64,000 nucleotides of DNA from an uncultured Collinsella sp. (GCA_900767675.1 CAAFZX010000043.1:1-64000); one strand, 5' to 3'; shown: positions 8,023-16,897, counted from the stretch's first letter. The notes: a model not told the origin generated them from the sequence alone. Program-made: numbers and translations.

Positions 8023-8200
8023 GGTCTAATACTTTTCCCGAGAAGTGAACGAGCTAAAACGGGCCCCCGAAGCATCGACGCTTTGAGAGTGCCGTTTCCT
8101 GCGATTTCGGTGCTGGAATCCTGCGATTTTGCCGTCGAAAAATGCGGATGTTTCAGGGGTTCAAAAACAGCCGTTCACTTCTCGGGAAAAGTATTAGACC
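8023..8200. repeat. MITE-like inverted-repeat element A, copy 2
   Basis: This 178-bp copy matches 3182-3357 along its whole length. Its ends GGTCTAATACTTTTCCCGAG and CTCGGGAAAAGTATTAGACC are better conserved than in copy 1, giving terminal inverted repeats of about 30 bp. It has no coding capacity. Confidence 0.88.
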
Positions 8201-8363
8201 TCGATAGCGGGGGATGGGGTGCCGGTGTAAAACGGCGTCAAGGGTTGGTCGAGCAGGCGGTTTCTCCATTGATGTCCGCACGACATGCGACACTAACCTT
8301 GCCGCCCTGCTCCGCCGCGGCGGCATGTATCTGAACAACGACCCTCTAAGGAGCTCGATAGTA

Positions 8364-8603
8364 ATGAGTGACAACACCAAGCATCTCGCAAAGAAGTGTG
8401 TCAAGGACGCGGGGCCGTGCCTCGCGCTGTGCCTTGCCGGCGCAGCGGTCGCGCTGCTGGCTGTTCTGGGGCCATTCGACGTGCTCCGAAGTGCCGTCTC
8501 TCTGCACGTTTGCATGGCCCTTGCCGGCGCCATGATGACCGGCGGCGTGCTCGATCTGGTTTTTTGGGTGCTTGACCCGTTTGGATGGAAGAGCGAGGGG
8601 TAA
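8364..8603 (+). CDS. small two-pass membrane protein
   Basis: The 79-residue protein has a basic N-terminus (MSDNTKHLAKKCVKDAG) and two hydrophobic segments, about residues 17-37 and 42-68, ending DPFGWKSEG. The start at 8364 is supported by AAGGAG at 8348-8353; the open frame further upstream lacks a ribosome site. No family is recognised. Confidence 0.6.
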   Translation: MSDNTKHLAKKCVKDAGPCLALCLAGAAVALLAVLGPFDVLRSAVSLHVCMALAGAMMTGGVLDLVFWVLDPFGWKSEG

Positions 8604-8688
8604 GCCCTAAGGGACGGAAGGGCTGGAACGGTTGGCTTAGTGATCGTGCAGAATGCGGGCTGGCGACTTACAGGGAAGTGGTAATCCG

Positions 8689-9414
8689 ATGACGGTCTAT
8701 GTGACGGGCGATATTCACGGCGGCCTCGATATGCAAAAGCTGCGCGACTGGGAGCTTGGGGATAGTCTGACGAGCGACGACTATCTGATTGTCGCGGGCG
8801 ACTTTGGCTTTCCGTGGGATTTCTCTGCCGAGGAATGCGCTGACATCGCTTGGCTGGAGTCGCGCCCCTATACCGTGCTGTTTGTCGACGGTAACCACGA
8901 GCGCTTCGACCATTGGACGGAGCGTCCCATGGAGCTGTGGCACGGTGGGCTGACGCAGCGCCTGTCGGACACCTCTCCCATACGGCGCCTGACACGTGGT
9001 GAGATTTTTGAGCTTGATGGCTCAACGATCTTTACTATGGGCGGTGCCACGAGCGTGGACAAGGAATACCGCATTCCGTATTCCAGCTGGTGGCCGCAGG
9101 AGCTGCCGGACGAGCGCAACTTTGAGGAGGCACGGACAAAGCTCGACAGCGTGGGCTGGAAGGTCGACTACGTAATTACCCACACCTGCTCTACGCACAT
9201 GCTTTCGCCCACGCTCTATCCGGCGCCCGGCTGGGATTGCCCCGGCGTCGATCGACTTACGGCGTTTTTCGACGAGCTGGAAGACCGCTTGGACTACAAG
9301 CACTGGTACTACGGGCATTTTCATCGCGACGCCAACCCGGCCGAGCGCCATACCGTGCTCTACGACTGCATCGTTCGCCTGGGCGACGAACTCCAGCCCT
9401 GGGATATTTCATAA
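8689..9414 (+). CDS. metallophosphoesterase
   Basis: The 241-residue calcineurin-like hydrolase has all the metal ligands in order: GDIHGG, GDFGFPWD, DGNHERF, VITHTCSTH and GHFHRD. It differs from the phosphoesterase at 6385 in lacking the DRG signature, so it is closer to the YfcE/MJ0936-like group of general phosphodiesterases. The start at the second ATG (8689) places the first motif near the N-terminus. A candidate ribosome site is AGGGAAG. The gene is convergent with gluQ, 51 bases apart. Confidence 0.8.
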   Translation: MTVYVTGDIHGGLDMQKLRDWELGDSLTSDDYLIVAGDFGFPWDFSAEECADIAWLESRPYTVLFVDGNHERFDHWTERPMELWHGGLTQRLSDTSPIRRLTRGEIFELDGSTIFTMGGATSVDKEYRIPYSSWWPQELPDERNFEEARTKLDSVGWKVDYVITHTCSTHMLSPTLYPAPGWDCPGVDRLTAFFDELEDRLDYKHWYYGHFHRDANPAERHTVLYDCIVRLGDELQPWDIS

Positions 9415-9465
9415 GGACGGGGCGTTTGGGCTTCGTGACGAACCAAAATCGGCTTGCTAAGGGAT

Positions 9466-10647
9466 TTACTCCCAAGCTGACTTGCGCTCGAGTAACGTTT
9501 TCGTAGCTTCAGGCATAGGGGAGTCAAGTATTTCGCAAAACGCATCGAACCCCTCTGGTGAAAGATGAGTTGTTGATACTTTGGCAATGTCGTTATCGAG
9601 GCGCTCGTCAGGGTGGGCTGCCGTCTGTTGCATGTTTGTCCTTTCATCCATAACGATGTTTTCCCGATGCGCGCGGATGACGTCCCAGCTAAAGTGCTCA
9701 GCCAGTTGCTCGGCGGTACGCGGTATGGTGTCCGGCGCGATGGCCGTTTGTCCGGCGAGCCAGCCCAGCAGCGCCTCGGGCGTGCCAAAGCGGGCACGGA
9801 GCTCGCCCAGGTCCAGATCGCGATCGCGCTTGGAAAGACGGCGGCCGTCCGGTGACATGAGCAGCGGAATGTGCGCGTAGTGCGGCGTGGGCAGTCCCAG
9901 CAGATGCTGCAGATAGATCTGGCGCGGCGTGGAGCCCAGCAGGTCGCATCCGCGTACGATCTCGGTAATACCCATGGCAGCGTCATCGACCACAACGGCC
10001 AGCTGATAGGCAAACACGCCGTCGCTGCGGCGCACCAAAAAGTCGCCGCACTCGGTAGCGAGTGCCTCGCATTGGGCCCCGTACGTGCGGTCCACGAATT
10101 CGATCACGTCGTCTGCAAGGTCATCGACGGTGGGCACGCGCAGACGAGTGGCCGGGGCGCGCAGAGCGCTGCGGCGGGCGATTTCTTTGGCAGAAAGGTT
10201 TCGGCAGGCGCCGCGGTAGATGGGCGTGCCGTCGCTGGCATGCGGCGCGCTTGCGGCGTGGAGTTCGGCGCGGGTGCAAAAGCAGGGATAGGTGAGACTG
10301 GCGTCTTGCAGCTGGCGCAAGGCGCTCTCGTACAGGTCTAGGCGATCGTGCTGGTAGTAGGGGCCTTCGTCCCACTCGAGTCCCAGCCAGGCCAGGTCGT
10401 CAATCAATTGAGCGGCAAGTTCCGGGCGCTTGCAGCGATCGTCCAGGTCCTCGATGCGCAACACGATGCTGCCGCCCTGGCTGCGGGCCGAAAGCCACGC
10501 ACACAGGCAGCTGAACACGTTGCCCAGGTGCATGCGGCCCGAGGGCGACGGGGCAAAGCGGCCCACGACTGGCGTGGGAACGGAGGCGGGCTGCGTCGTT
10601 GGCGCGTCCGCGGCGGGCGTTGCTATGTTGCGTGCGTTGATGTCCAT
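9466..10647 (-). CDS. gluQ: glutamyl-Q tRNA(Asp) synthetase-like protein with DUF1778-like C-terminal tail
   Basis: The class I synthetase core begins at about residue 28 with GRFAPSPSGRMHLGN (HIGH-type motif) and ends with the KMSKS equivalent RRLSKRD. The CxC...Y..C zinc site of GluQ/GltX is present (FCTRAELH, YRGACR). GluQ transfers glutamate onto queuosine of tRNA-Asp and lacks the anticodon domain of GltX; the length of the core fits this. After the normal end (about residue 332, WDVIRAHRENIVM) come some 55 extra residues, of which LSPEGFDAFCEILDSP onward to the terminal SAWE resembles the C-terminus of DUF1778 (TacA-type) antitoxins. The start follows the alignment of the core. Confidence 0.8.
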   Translation of the reverse strand: MDINARNIATPAADAPTTQPASVPTPVVGRFAPSPSGRMHLGNVFSCLCAWLSARSQGGSIVLRIEDLDDRCKRPELAAQLIDDLAWLGLEWDEGPYYQHDRLDLYESALRQLQDASLTYPCFCTRAELHAASAPHASDGTPIYRGACRNLSAKEIARRSALRAPATRLRVPTVDDLADDVIEFVDRTYGAQCEALATECGDFLVRRSDGVFAYQLAVVVDDAAMGITEIVRGCDLLGSTPRQIYLQHLLGLPTPHYAHIPLLMSPDGRRLSKRDRDLDLGELRARFGTPEALLGWLAGQTAIAPDTIPRTAEQLAEHFSWDVIRAHRENIVMDERTNMQQTAAHPDERLDNDIAKVSTTHLSPEGFDAFCEILDSPMPEATKTLLERKSAWE

Positions 10648-10783
10648 GCGGACGAGTATAGCGCGGAGCGCGATGGGGAGGCGTCGCTGTGGACCGTAAG
10701 TTGGCGGAGCCGCGCATTGTGCACGGCGGGCCTGCGGCTCAACGTTTCGATTGCCGCGCACCAACTCAACCCCTCAAACGACA

Positions 10784-10819
10784 GAAACCCCGGCAGCTCT
10801 TCGCAACTGCCGGGGTTTC
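10784..10819. terminator. strong hairpin, terminator-like
   Basis: Arms GAAACCCCGGCAG and CTGCCGGGGTTTC form a 13-bp perfect stem with a 10-base loop. No gene ends here, so it may be the remnant of a lost gene's terminator or a repeat. Confidence 0.55.
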
Positions 10820-11022
10820 CGCGGAAAAGGGGGACATGATCCTCGAGCGAACGGCAAAGGGGCAAACCGTTTTCGCTCAACTGCTTTATGCCCTTCGGCC
10901 GCAGGCTCAAACAGCGTATGCCGCGCCCACACAAAGCCGCTACACCTGTGACGGAGCTGTGAAGTGGTGTCTATCGTTGATGTAGGCCGTGCCAAAGAGT
11001 GTCCCAAATTGCCGGCAGATAA

Positions 11023-11076
11023 GGAACGTCCCTAAGTGCCAGACTCGGGTGGGACTTTTGTCCCATTTGACGTTCC
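11023..11076. repeat. REP-like palindrome
   Basis: Outer arms GGAACGTC and GACGTTCC enclose an inner hairpin GGGAC-TTTT-GTCCC. The words GGAACGTCCCTAA are shared with the palindrome at 45248-45297, so both belong to one small repeat family. Confidence 0.6.
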
Positions 11077-11155
11077 GTTGGCCCAGATATTCGTCATGTG
11101 TGCCCGCAAACGTGGGACAATGGCGATGTTGGTTTTACAGACAAAGGATGTGCCT

Positions 11156-13096
11156 ATGAACGCCCCCGTTGCCAATGCCTGCCGGCAGCGCCGCTTGTTT
11201 GCGCGATTCGTTTCCGTCTGCGCGTTTGTCGCGTTTGCGTTGCTGCTGCTGCCTGTCGCCGCCCACGCCGACGGCTACTCCATGACCCAAACCTATATCG
11301 GTGCCACGGTCGAGGCCGATGGATCGCTGACCGTTGTCGAGGGACGCCAGTTCGATTTCGACGACGACATCAACGGCGTGTTTTGGGAGATCAATGCGGG
11401 CACCAACCAGCAGGGCGGCGCGGCGGGCGTCAATGTGTTGAGCGTCGAGGAAGACGACACCGCGTTTAACAAGGTCGACAGCGCAAACAAAGGCGACAGC
11501 GGCGTCTATACGGTTGAGCAGTCCGACGGCGGCGTAAAGATCAAGGTTTTCAGCCCCCACGAGAGCGGCGACAGCGCGATCTATTATGTGAGCTACACCA
11601 TGACCGGTGCGGTTATGAATTGGGCCGATACCGCCGAGCTCTACTGGAAGTTTGTGGGCGACGGCTGGTCCGCGGATTCCGACGATGTCGAGATGGAAGT
11701 GTACTTCGCAAATGCTGCCGCCGGGACGGCGGCCGCCAAGGGCGATAACTTCCGCGCATGGGGCCACGGCCCGCTGACGGGCGACGTGTCACTCGATGAG
11801 GACGAGCCCATGGTCACCTATACCATTCCCTGTGTGCATCAGGGCGAATTCGCCGAGGCGCGCATCGCCTTCCCCAGCGACTGGGTGCCGCAGCTTGCCG
11901 CCTCGAGCGAGGATCGCTTGCCGACAATTCTGAGCGAGGAGAAGGCGTGGGCCGAGGAGGCCAATGCCCGCCGCGCCCACGCACGCATGATCGCCAACGT
12001 GCTTGCTGTGGTAAGCGTTATCGCAGCTGTGGCCTTTACCGGCACAATCGTTGTGCTCAAGCTGCGCCGCCGCAAGCCCAAGCCGCTTTTCCAGGACGAG
12101 TATTTCCGCGACGTGCCCTCGGCCGACCATCCCGCCGTGCTTTCGGCCCTTATGAGCTGGAACGAGGTGCCCGACCAGGCATATATCGCCACGCTCATGA
12201 AGCTCACCGACGACCGCGTGATCAAGCTCGAGCAGGCGACCGAGACCAAGAAGAAGGGCCTGCTGAAGCGCGAAAAAGAAGAGCAGACGTACCGCGTGAC
12301 GGTGAGCGAGACGGGCTGGAAATCGGCCAAGGGCATTGACCACATGGTGCTTAAGGTGTTCTTTGCCGGCGTCAAGCCCGACGAGAACGGCGATCGTTCG
12401 CGCACGTTTGACGAGCTACAGCATTACGTTAAACAACACGCTACGCCCGTGGGCGACAAACTCGAGGATTATCAGAACGCCGTTAAGGGCAAGCTGGCCG
12501 ACAGCGAGTATGTTGCCTCGGACGGTATTGTCGCAATGGTGTTTTGTCTGGTTCTTGGTATCCTGATCGCCTTTGTTCCCGTGGGATCCATCTTCTTTAC
12601 CGACGGCGCACAGGCGAACATCATCGCCGCGGTAATCTCGGTGCCTATCGTGCTGGTGGGCATTGGCGTGGGCATTACCTTCCGACGCTTTACGCCGGAG
12701 GGCGCCGAGGTGGCCGCTCGTTGCAAGGCGCTTAAGCATTGGCTCGAGGACTTCACGCGCCTCAAGGAAGCCGTCCCCGGCGATCTGGTCCTGTGGAATA
12801 AGCTTCTGGTGATGGGTGCGGCGCTGGGCGTTTCGAAGGAAGTCCTGCGTCAGCTTGCCGAGGCCGTACCGCCTGAGGTGCGCGAGGCCGACGGTTTCTA
12901 CGACAATTATCCCTGCTACTGGTGGTACTACCATCATTACGGCAACGAGTCGCCGATGGATTCATTCGATGGCGTGTATCACGAGAGCATCCGTGAGCTC
13001 GCGTCGAGCTCGGACAGCTCGGGTGGCGGCGGAGGCGGTGGCTTCTCGGGCGGCGGAGGCGGCGGCGTCGGCGGAGGCGGCGGCGGAACGTTCTAA
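11156..13096 (+). CDS. DUF2207 domain membrane protein with Gly-rich C-terminus
   Basis: The 646-residue protein has a signal peptide or anchor (residues about 15-38, ending AAHADGYS), an extracytoplasmic beta-rich DUF2207 domain starting with a YIGATVEADGSLTVVE-like segment, a transmembrane helix at about 283-305, a cytoplasmic region with a QTYRVTVSE-containing part, and two more helices near 460-515. It ends in SSDSSGGGGGGG... followed by GVGGGGGGTF, the glycine-rich tail typical of this family. Function is unknown; the family is thought to act in the cell envelope. The start at 11156 has AAAGGA eight bases upstream. Confidence 0.85.
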   Translation: MNAPVANACRQRRLFARFVSVCAFVAFALLLLPVAAHADGYSMTQTYIGATVEADGSLTVVEGRQFDFDDDINGVFWEINAGTNQQGGAAGVNVLSVEEDDTAFNKVDSANKGDSGVYTVEQSDGGVKIKVFSPHESGDSAIYYVSYTMTGAVMNWADTAELYWKFVGDGWSADSDDVEMEVYFANAAAGTAAAKGDNFRAWGHGPLTGDVSLDEDEPMVTYTIPCVHQGEFAEARIAFPSDWVPQLAASSEDRLPTILSEEKAWAEEANARRAHARMIANVLAVVSVIAAVAFTGTIVVLKLRRRKPKPLFQDEYFRDVPSADHPAVLSALMSWNEVPDQAYIATLMKLTDDRVIKLEQATETKKKGLLKREKEEQTYRVTVSETGWKSAKGIDHMVLKVFFAGVKPDENGDRSRTFDELQHYVKQHATPVGDKLEDYQNAVKGKLADSEYVASDGIVAMVFCLVLGILIAFVPVGSIFFTDGAQANIIAAVISVPIVLVGIGVGITFRRFTPEGAEVAARCKALKHWLEDFTRLKEAVPGDLVLWNKLLVMGAALGVSKEVLRQLAEAVPPEVREADGFYDNYPCYWWYYHHYGNESPMDSFDGVYHESIRELASSSDSSGGGGGGGFSGGGGGGVGGGGGGTF

Positions 13097-13110
13097 CGGT
13101 CGTAAGCTAT

Positions 13111-13158
13111 GGGATGGGCTTTTCTCGACAGCCGTCGGGGAAAGCCCATCCCCTTTTT
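13111..13158 (+). terminator. rho-independent terminator of the DUF2207 gene
   Basis: GGGATGGGCTTTTC and GGGAAAGCCCATCCC pair around a 12-base loop and are followed by CTTTTT. Confidence 0.88.
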
Positions 13159-13219
13159 ATGTGCCAAAATGCGCCGATCCTCCCGTTTTTGCCCGTAGTC
13201 CCCTCCATCGGAAGGGGCA

Positions 13220-13448
13220 GTGGGCAAAAAATGGCAAATATGAGTACTGTTGCCGAAATGGTTGCATTAATTTGCGCTTAATTACCGGCCCCTAATGAGA
13301 GTATTTCTCGTTAGGGGCCACTTTTATTGAACATTTGAGGAAATACGTTAGCTCGCCCGGCTGATCGCCGTGTCTAAAAGCCTCAAAATGCCCCAAATCG
13401 CTGCTACTAAAAATGTAACAGTACTCATATTTGATGTTTTTTGCCCAC
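13220..13448. repeat. MITE-like element B with 32-bp terminal inverted repeats
   Basis: The left end GTGGGCAAAAAATGGC-AAATATGAGTACTGTT and the right end (read in reverse) GTGGGCAAAAAACATC-AAATATGAGTACTGTT match at 28 or more of 32 positions. Inside lies a perfect terminator-like hairpin (13287-13319, GGCCCCTAATGAG / CTCGTTAGGGGCC). The 229-bp element codes for nothing. Confidence 0.85.
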
Positions 13449-13474
13449 GGCTATTTGCAGACTCCCTAGGCTAC

Positions 13475-13539
13475 TCATTGGGGACAGACTTAAATGACCA
13501 GTCGTTGGGGATCAGTCATTGGGGATAGACTTAAATGAC
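13475..13539. repeat. two tandem copies of a 24-bp REP-like unit
   Basis: Units at 13475-13498 and 13516-13539 fit TCATTGGGGA-N4-ACTTAAATGAC. Other copies are at 36649-36672 and, inverted, 45306-45329. Each unit begins TCATT and ends AATGAC, so the ends are complementary. Confidence 0.8.
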
Positions 13540-13557
13540 TAGGTATGGTTGCTGGGC

Positions 13558-14199
13558 CTAGACGGTTAGGTCCAGCTCGTAGAGGAAGCTTTCGCGCGGC
13601 ATGGCGTGGCGGCGTTCCTCGCGGTTGGCGCGGTGCGTGGCCGCGCGCTTAAAGCCGTGCAGCTCGTAAAACTTCCAAGAGCAGTTGGAGTCGGTGTACA
13701 GGTGCGCCCTTGTCGCCCCGCGCGAGGAAAGGTACGAGACCGCGGCATCGAGCAACACCGAGCCAACGCCCAGGCCGTGGACATCTCGATCAACGGCAAG
13801 CAGCGTGACCTCGTTGTCGTGCGGCAACGGGCTGCTCTCGAGCAGGCGGTTGTTGGTTCGGATGGTTGCGCGCACAAATGAGAGGTACTCGGCGCAGACA
13901 TCGGGCTCCAGCTCGCGCATCTGCGATAGCAGCGCGCGTTCGGTATCCATCCAATGTTCCTTGACGGTGGCGCCGGAGCTCTGTCCCGCACGCGCGAGCG
14001 CAATGCCACGCGCCTGACCGTCGATTACGGCAACCTGCGAAAACGTCGAGGACGAAAGGCAGTAGGCAAGGTCGCACGCGGCTTCGAGACGGTTGTACTC
14101 ATCGTTATCCGAGTTGTTGTGCCAAAGCTGCTGCAAGATCAGCGCGATGGCGTCGAAATCTTCGGTATCAAACGGTCGGTAGAGAACCCGCGAGACCAT
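13558..14199 (-). CDS. GNAT family N-acetyltransferase
   Basis: The 213-residue protein shows the GNAT acetyl-CoA-binding core: EVTLLAVDRDVHGLGVGSVL (motif A, with the GLGVGS pyrophosphate loop at about residues 142-147) followed by LLDAAVSYL, and motif B around LYTDSNCSWKFYELHGFKRA. The N-terminal 60 residues include the usual first strand and helices. The acceptor substrate cannot be predicted. The ATG is preceded by AAAGAGG. It is transcribed away from purH, with no obvious partner gene; it is not beside an antitoxin gene. Confidence 0.85.
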   Translation of the reverse strand: MVSRVLYRPFDTEDFDAIALILQQLWHNNSDNDEYNRLEAACDLAYCLSSSTFSQVAVIDGQARGIALARAGQSSGATVKEHWMDTERALLSQMRELEPDVCAEYLSFVRATIRTNNRLLESSPLPHDNEVTLLAVDRDVHGLGVGSVLLDAAVSYLSSRGATRAHLYTDSNCSWKFYELHGFKRAATHRANREERRHAMPRESFLYELDLTV

Positions 14200-14476
14200 G
14201 GTGCCTCTTTCTATTGCGGATACATATCGAGCACAGTTCTACCACGCCATTGGCATCTAATTATGGTGCCCCTGTGTTCCATCAACTCACCGTGCCCGAT
14301 GCCGTGTCCATCCCCTCCGCTCGCAAACTTTTTCTGCACAGCCGTGCGTTGCGGGGTGCATCGATGCGCTCGATGCGCTACATTAAATCAGTATTTTCAA
14401 TGCCGCTGCGCGAGCGCTGCAGATCGACGTATCACCGACTCACAGAGCACGGCGGCGTACCAGACAGGAGGACTGC

Positions 14477-16084
14477 ATGGGATCTGATGTGAAGATCGCA
14501 CGCGCGTTGATCTCGGTTACCGATAAGACGGGCGTCGTCGATTTCGCACGGACGCTGGTTGACGACTTTGGCGTCGAGATCATCTCTACGGGCGGCACGG
14601 CTCGTGCCATCGAGGACGCGGGCGTTCCCGTAACCCCCATCGAGGAGTTTACGGGCTATCCCGAGATGATGGACGGCCGCGTCAAGACGCTGCATCCCAA
14701 GGTTCACGGCGCGCTGCTTGCCCGTCGCGATTCCGAGCAGCACATGCAGGAAGCCGCTCAGCACGGCATTAAGCTGATCGACCTGGTCGTCGTCAACCTG
14801 TACGAGTTCGAGAAGACCGTTGCCAACCCCGAGGTCACCTTTGCGGATGCCATCGAGCACATCGACATCGGTGGCCCCTCCATGCTGCGCTCTGCCGCCA
14901 AGAACGCCGCGAGCGTTACCGTCATCTCCGACCCGGCCGACTACGACGCCGTCCTTGCCGAGATGCGCGAGACCGGCGGTTGCACCACGCTTTCCACCCG
15001 TCGTCGCCTGCAGGTGAAGGTCTACCAGACTACCGCCGCCTACGACACGGCTATCTCCCGTTGGCTCGCCGCCCAGGCAAGCGACGTGGCGGACACCTCT
15101 GCCAAGCTCGAGATCTCGCTGGAGAAGGTCGACGACCTGCGCTACGGCGAGAACCCGCAGCAGAAGGCCACGGTCTATCGCTTTGCCGAGGGCTGCGAGA
15201 ACACCGCGAGCTCTCAGTTCCCGCTTGTGGGCTCCGAGCAGATCCAGGGCAAGCCGCTCAGCTACAACAACTATCTGGACGCCGATGCCGCCTGGAACCT
15301 GGTCCGAGAGTTCGACGAGCCGGCCTGCGTGATCCTCAAGCATCAGAACCCCTGCGGCTCCGCCGTTGCCGAGGACATCACGGCTGCCTACGACCGCGCC
15401 TTCGCCTGCGATCCCAAGAGCGCCTTCGGTGGCATCATCGCCTGCAACCGCGAGGTACCCTATGAGCTGGTTGAGCATTTCGCCGACCAGAACAAGCAGT
15501 TCGTCGAGGTTATCATCGCCCCGAGCTACACTGCCGAGGCGCTCGAGCGCATGGCCAAGCGCCCCAACCTGCGCGTGCTGGCGACCGGCGGCGTGGACCA
15601 CGGCGCCCAGGTGGAGCTGCGCTCCATCGACGGCGGCATGCTGGTGCAGGAGGTCGACCACGTGACCGAGGATCCCGCGACCTTTACGTTCCCCACCGAC
15701 CGCAAGCCCACCGACGCCGAGATGGCCGAGCTCGAGTTTGCCTGGAAGGTCTGCAAGGGCGTCAAGTCCAACGCCATCCTGGTCTCTAAGGGCAAGGCCG
15801 GCATTGGCATGGGCCCCGGCCAGCCCAACCGCGTGGATTCCGCGTTGCTGGCCTGCGAGCGTGCCGAGGACTTCTGCGAGCGCGAGGGCGTGGAGAAGGG
15901 CGGCTTTGCTTGCGCAAGCGACGCGTTCTTCCCGTTCCGCGACAACGTCGACGTGCTTGCCGCGCACGGCGTGACCTGCATCATTCAGCCCGGCGGCTCC
16001 AAGCGCGACGACGAGAGCATCCAGGCCTGCAACGAGCACAATATTGCTATGGTCTTCACGGGCGCCCGCCACTTTAGGCACTAA
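14477..16084 (+). CDS. purH: bifunctional AICAR formyltransferase / IMP cyclohydrolase
   Basis: PurH catalyses the last two steps of de novo purine synthesis: formylation of AICAR with 10-formyl-THF, then ring closure to IMP. The N-terminal cyclohydrolase domain has ALISVTDKTGVVDFA, STGGTARAIEDAGV and MMDGRVKTLHPKVHG. The transformylase domain has LKHQNPCGSA with the catalytic Lys-His pair, SAFGGII, and near the end GMGPGQPNRVDSA. The length of 535 residues is normal. GGAGG precedes the ATG. No other pur gene is adjacent, and the 277-base upstream region shows no riboswitch that I can recognise. Confidence 0.97.
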   Translation: MGSDVKIARALISVTDKTGVVDFARTLVDDFGVEIISTGGTARAIEDAGVPVTPIEEFTGYPEMMDGRVKTLHPKVHGALLARRDSEQHMQEAAQHGIKLIDLVVVNLYEFEKTVANPEVTFADAIEHIDIGGPSMLRSAAKNAASVTVISDPADYDAVLAEMRETGGCTTLSTRRRLQVKVYQTTAAYDTAISRWLAAQASDVADTSAKLEISLEKVDDLRYGENPQQKATVYRFAEGCENTASSQFPLVGSEQIQGKPLSYNNYLDADAAWNLVREFDEPACVILKHQNPCGSAVAEDITAAYDRAFACDPKSAFGGIIACNREVPYELVEHFADQNKQFVEVIIAPSYTAEALERMAKRPNLRVLATGGVDHGAQVELRSIDGGMLVQEVDHVTEDPATFTFPTDRKPTDAEMAELEFAWKVCKGVKSNAILVSKGKAGIGMGPGQPNRVDSALLACERAEDFCEREGVEKGGFACASDAFFPFRDNVDVLAAHGVTCIIQPGGSKRDDESIQACNEHNIAMVFTGARHFRH

Positions 16085-16112
16085 GTTTCGCCCTGGGACA
16101 AAATAATCTCTG

Positions 16113-16149
16113 CAAAAGACGGCCGCTCCGTTTGGAGGGCCGTCTTTTT
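16113..16149 (+). terminator. rho-independent terminator of purH
   Basis: AAAAGACGGCC and GGCCGTCTTTTT form the stem, followed by the T-run. Confidence 0.85.
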
Positions 16150-16189
16150 GGTATAAGAGGACGGAATGACTAACACGAAAGGTACAACC

Positions 16190-16897
16190 ATGCCCCAGAT
16201 TGATGATGCCGAGCTGTTTGGCAATGCCGAGGATCAGCGTGCGTACGAGGATTTTTGCGCCAATCAGGAGGCGGTCGAGAAGTTCACACTCGACAAGCCT
16301 GCGCTTATCTGCCGTTGGCGCATGTCCAACAAAAAGGTGCCCATGCTCAATCGCCACATCCGTGCGCTATCCGAGCGCCTGGTGCAGGGCGAGCCGCTTA
16401 CCCATAACATGCTCAGCTGGGCCAAACAGCACGTTGAGTGGTCGCTTGCCGAGGGCGACTACACCGCCCGCGACGGTGTGCTCATGCTGGTGATCGACGT
16501 TAACGGCAACGCCGCCATGACGGTGGGGGAGTACGAGCCGCTGGCCGACACGTCGGCCAAGGCGCTGCGTGCCCGTTCTGCCGAGGCTCGCTCCGAAGCT
16601 GACGAGACCGGCGTGGCGCCCGAGCTGCTCGCTGCCGTCAACAACGGCGAGCTGGCCTTTGTGGCGCCGGCGGACGAGTGCCTGTGTGGCACGGCGACCC
16701 TTATTGAGCAGTTGGCTCAGACCAAGGGCATCCCGGTCACGCGCGTGGACATTCCCGCGCAGCTTAAGGGCGCGCTGTTCCTGGTGAGCGACGAGCACGG
16801 CGTGGTTGCCGCAACCGAGACGGACGCTGCGGAGGCCGACGCCGCCACGGTCGCCTTCTTCGCCGACGGCTACGAAAAGCTTCGCGCCCGCCGCTAA
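16190..16897 (+). CDS. hypothetical protein, Coriobacteria-type
   Basis: The 235-residue soluble acidic protein has no signal peptide or membrane segment. An alpha-rich N-terminal half with a conserved-looking core (ALICRWRMSNKKVPML) leads to a beta strand segment VLMLVIDVNGNAAM and a C-terminal half with ADECLCGTATLIEQLAQ and GALFLVSDEHGVVAA. I do not recognise the fold. The ATG at 16190 has GAAAGG seven bases upstream; an alternative in-frame ATG at 16166 has AGAGGA upstream and would add eight residues. Confidence 0.65.
   Translation: MPQIDDAELFGNAEDQRAYEDFCANQEAVEKFTLDKPALICRWRMSNKKVPMLNRHIRALSERLVQGEPLTHNMLSWAKQHVEWSLAEGDYTARDGVLMLVIDVNGNAAMTVGEYEPLADTSAKALRARSAEARSEADETGVAPELLAAVNNGELAFVAPADECLCGTATLIEQLAQTKGIPVTRVDIPAQLKGALFLVSDEHGVVAATETDAAEADAATVAFFADGYEKLRARR

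Larger units (their letters stand above)
10648..11155. other. 508-base intergenic region with hairpins, no gene
   Basis: The region between divergent gluQ and the DUF2207 gene holds the GC-rich hairpin at 10784-10819 and the REP-like palindrome at 11023-11076. No open frame with a ribosome site or recognisable product is seen. Confidence 0.5.

Noticed and set aside
13558..14199. GNAT gene as the toxin partner of the DUF1778-like tail of GluQ
   Set aside because: It is about 3 kb away from the tail with several unrelated genes between, whereas TacAT pairs are adjacent.
14432..16357. 641-codon open frame on the minus strand opposite purH
   Set aside because: It is the antisense shadow of purH; the protein has no family features, and long antisense frames are common in such GC-rich DNA.
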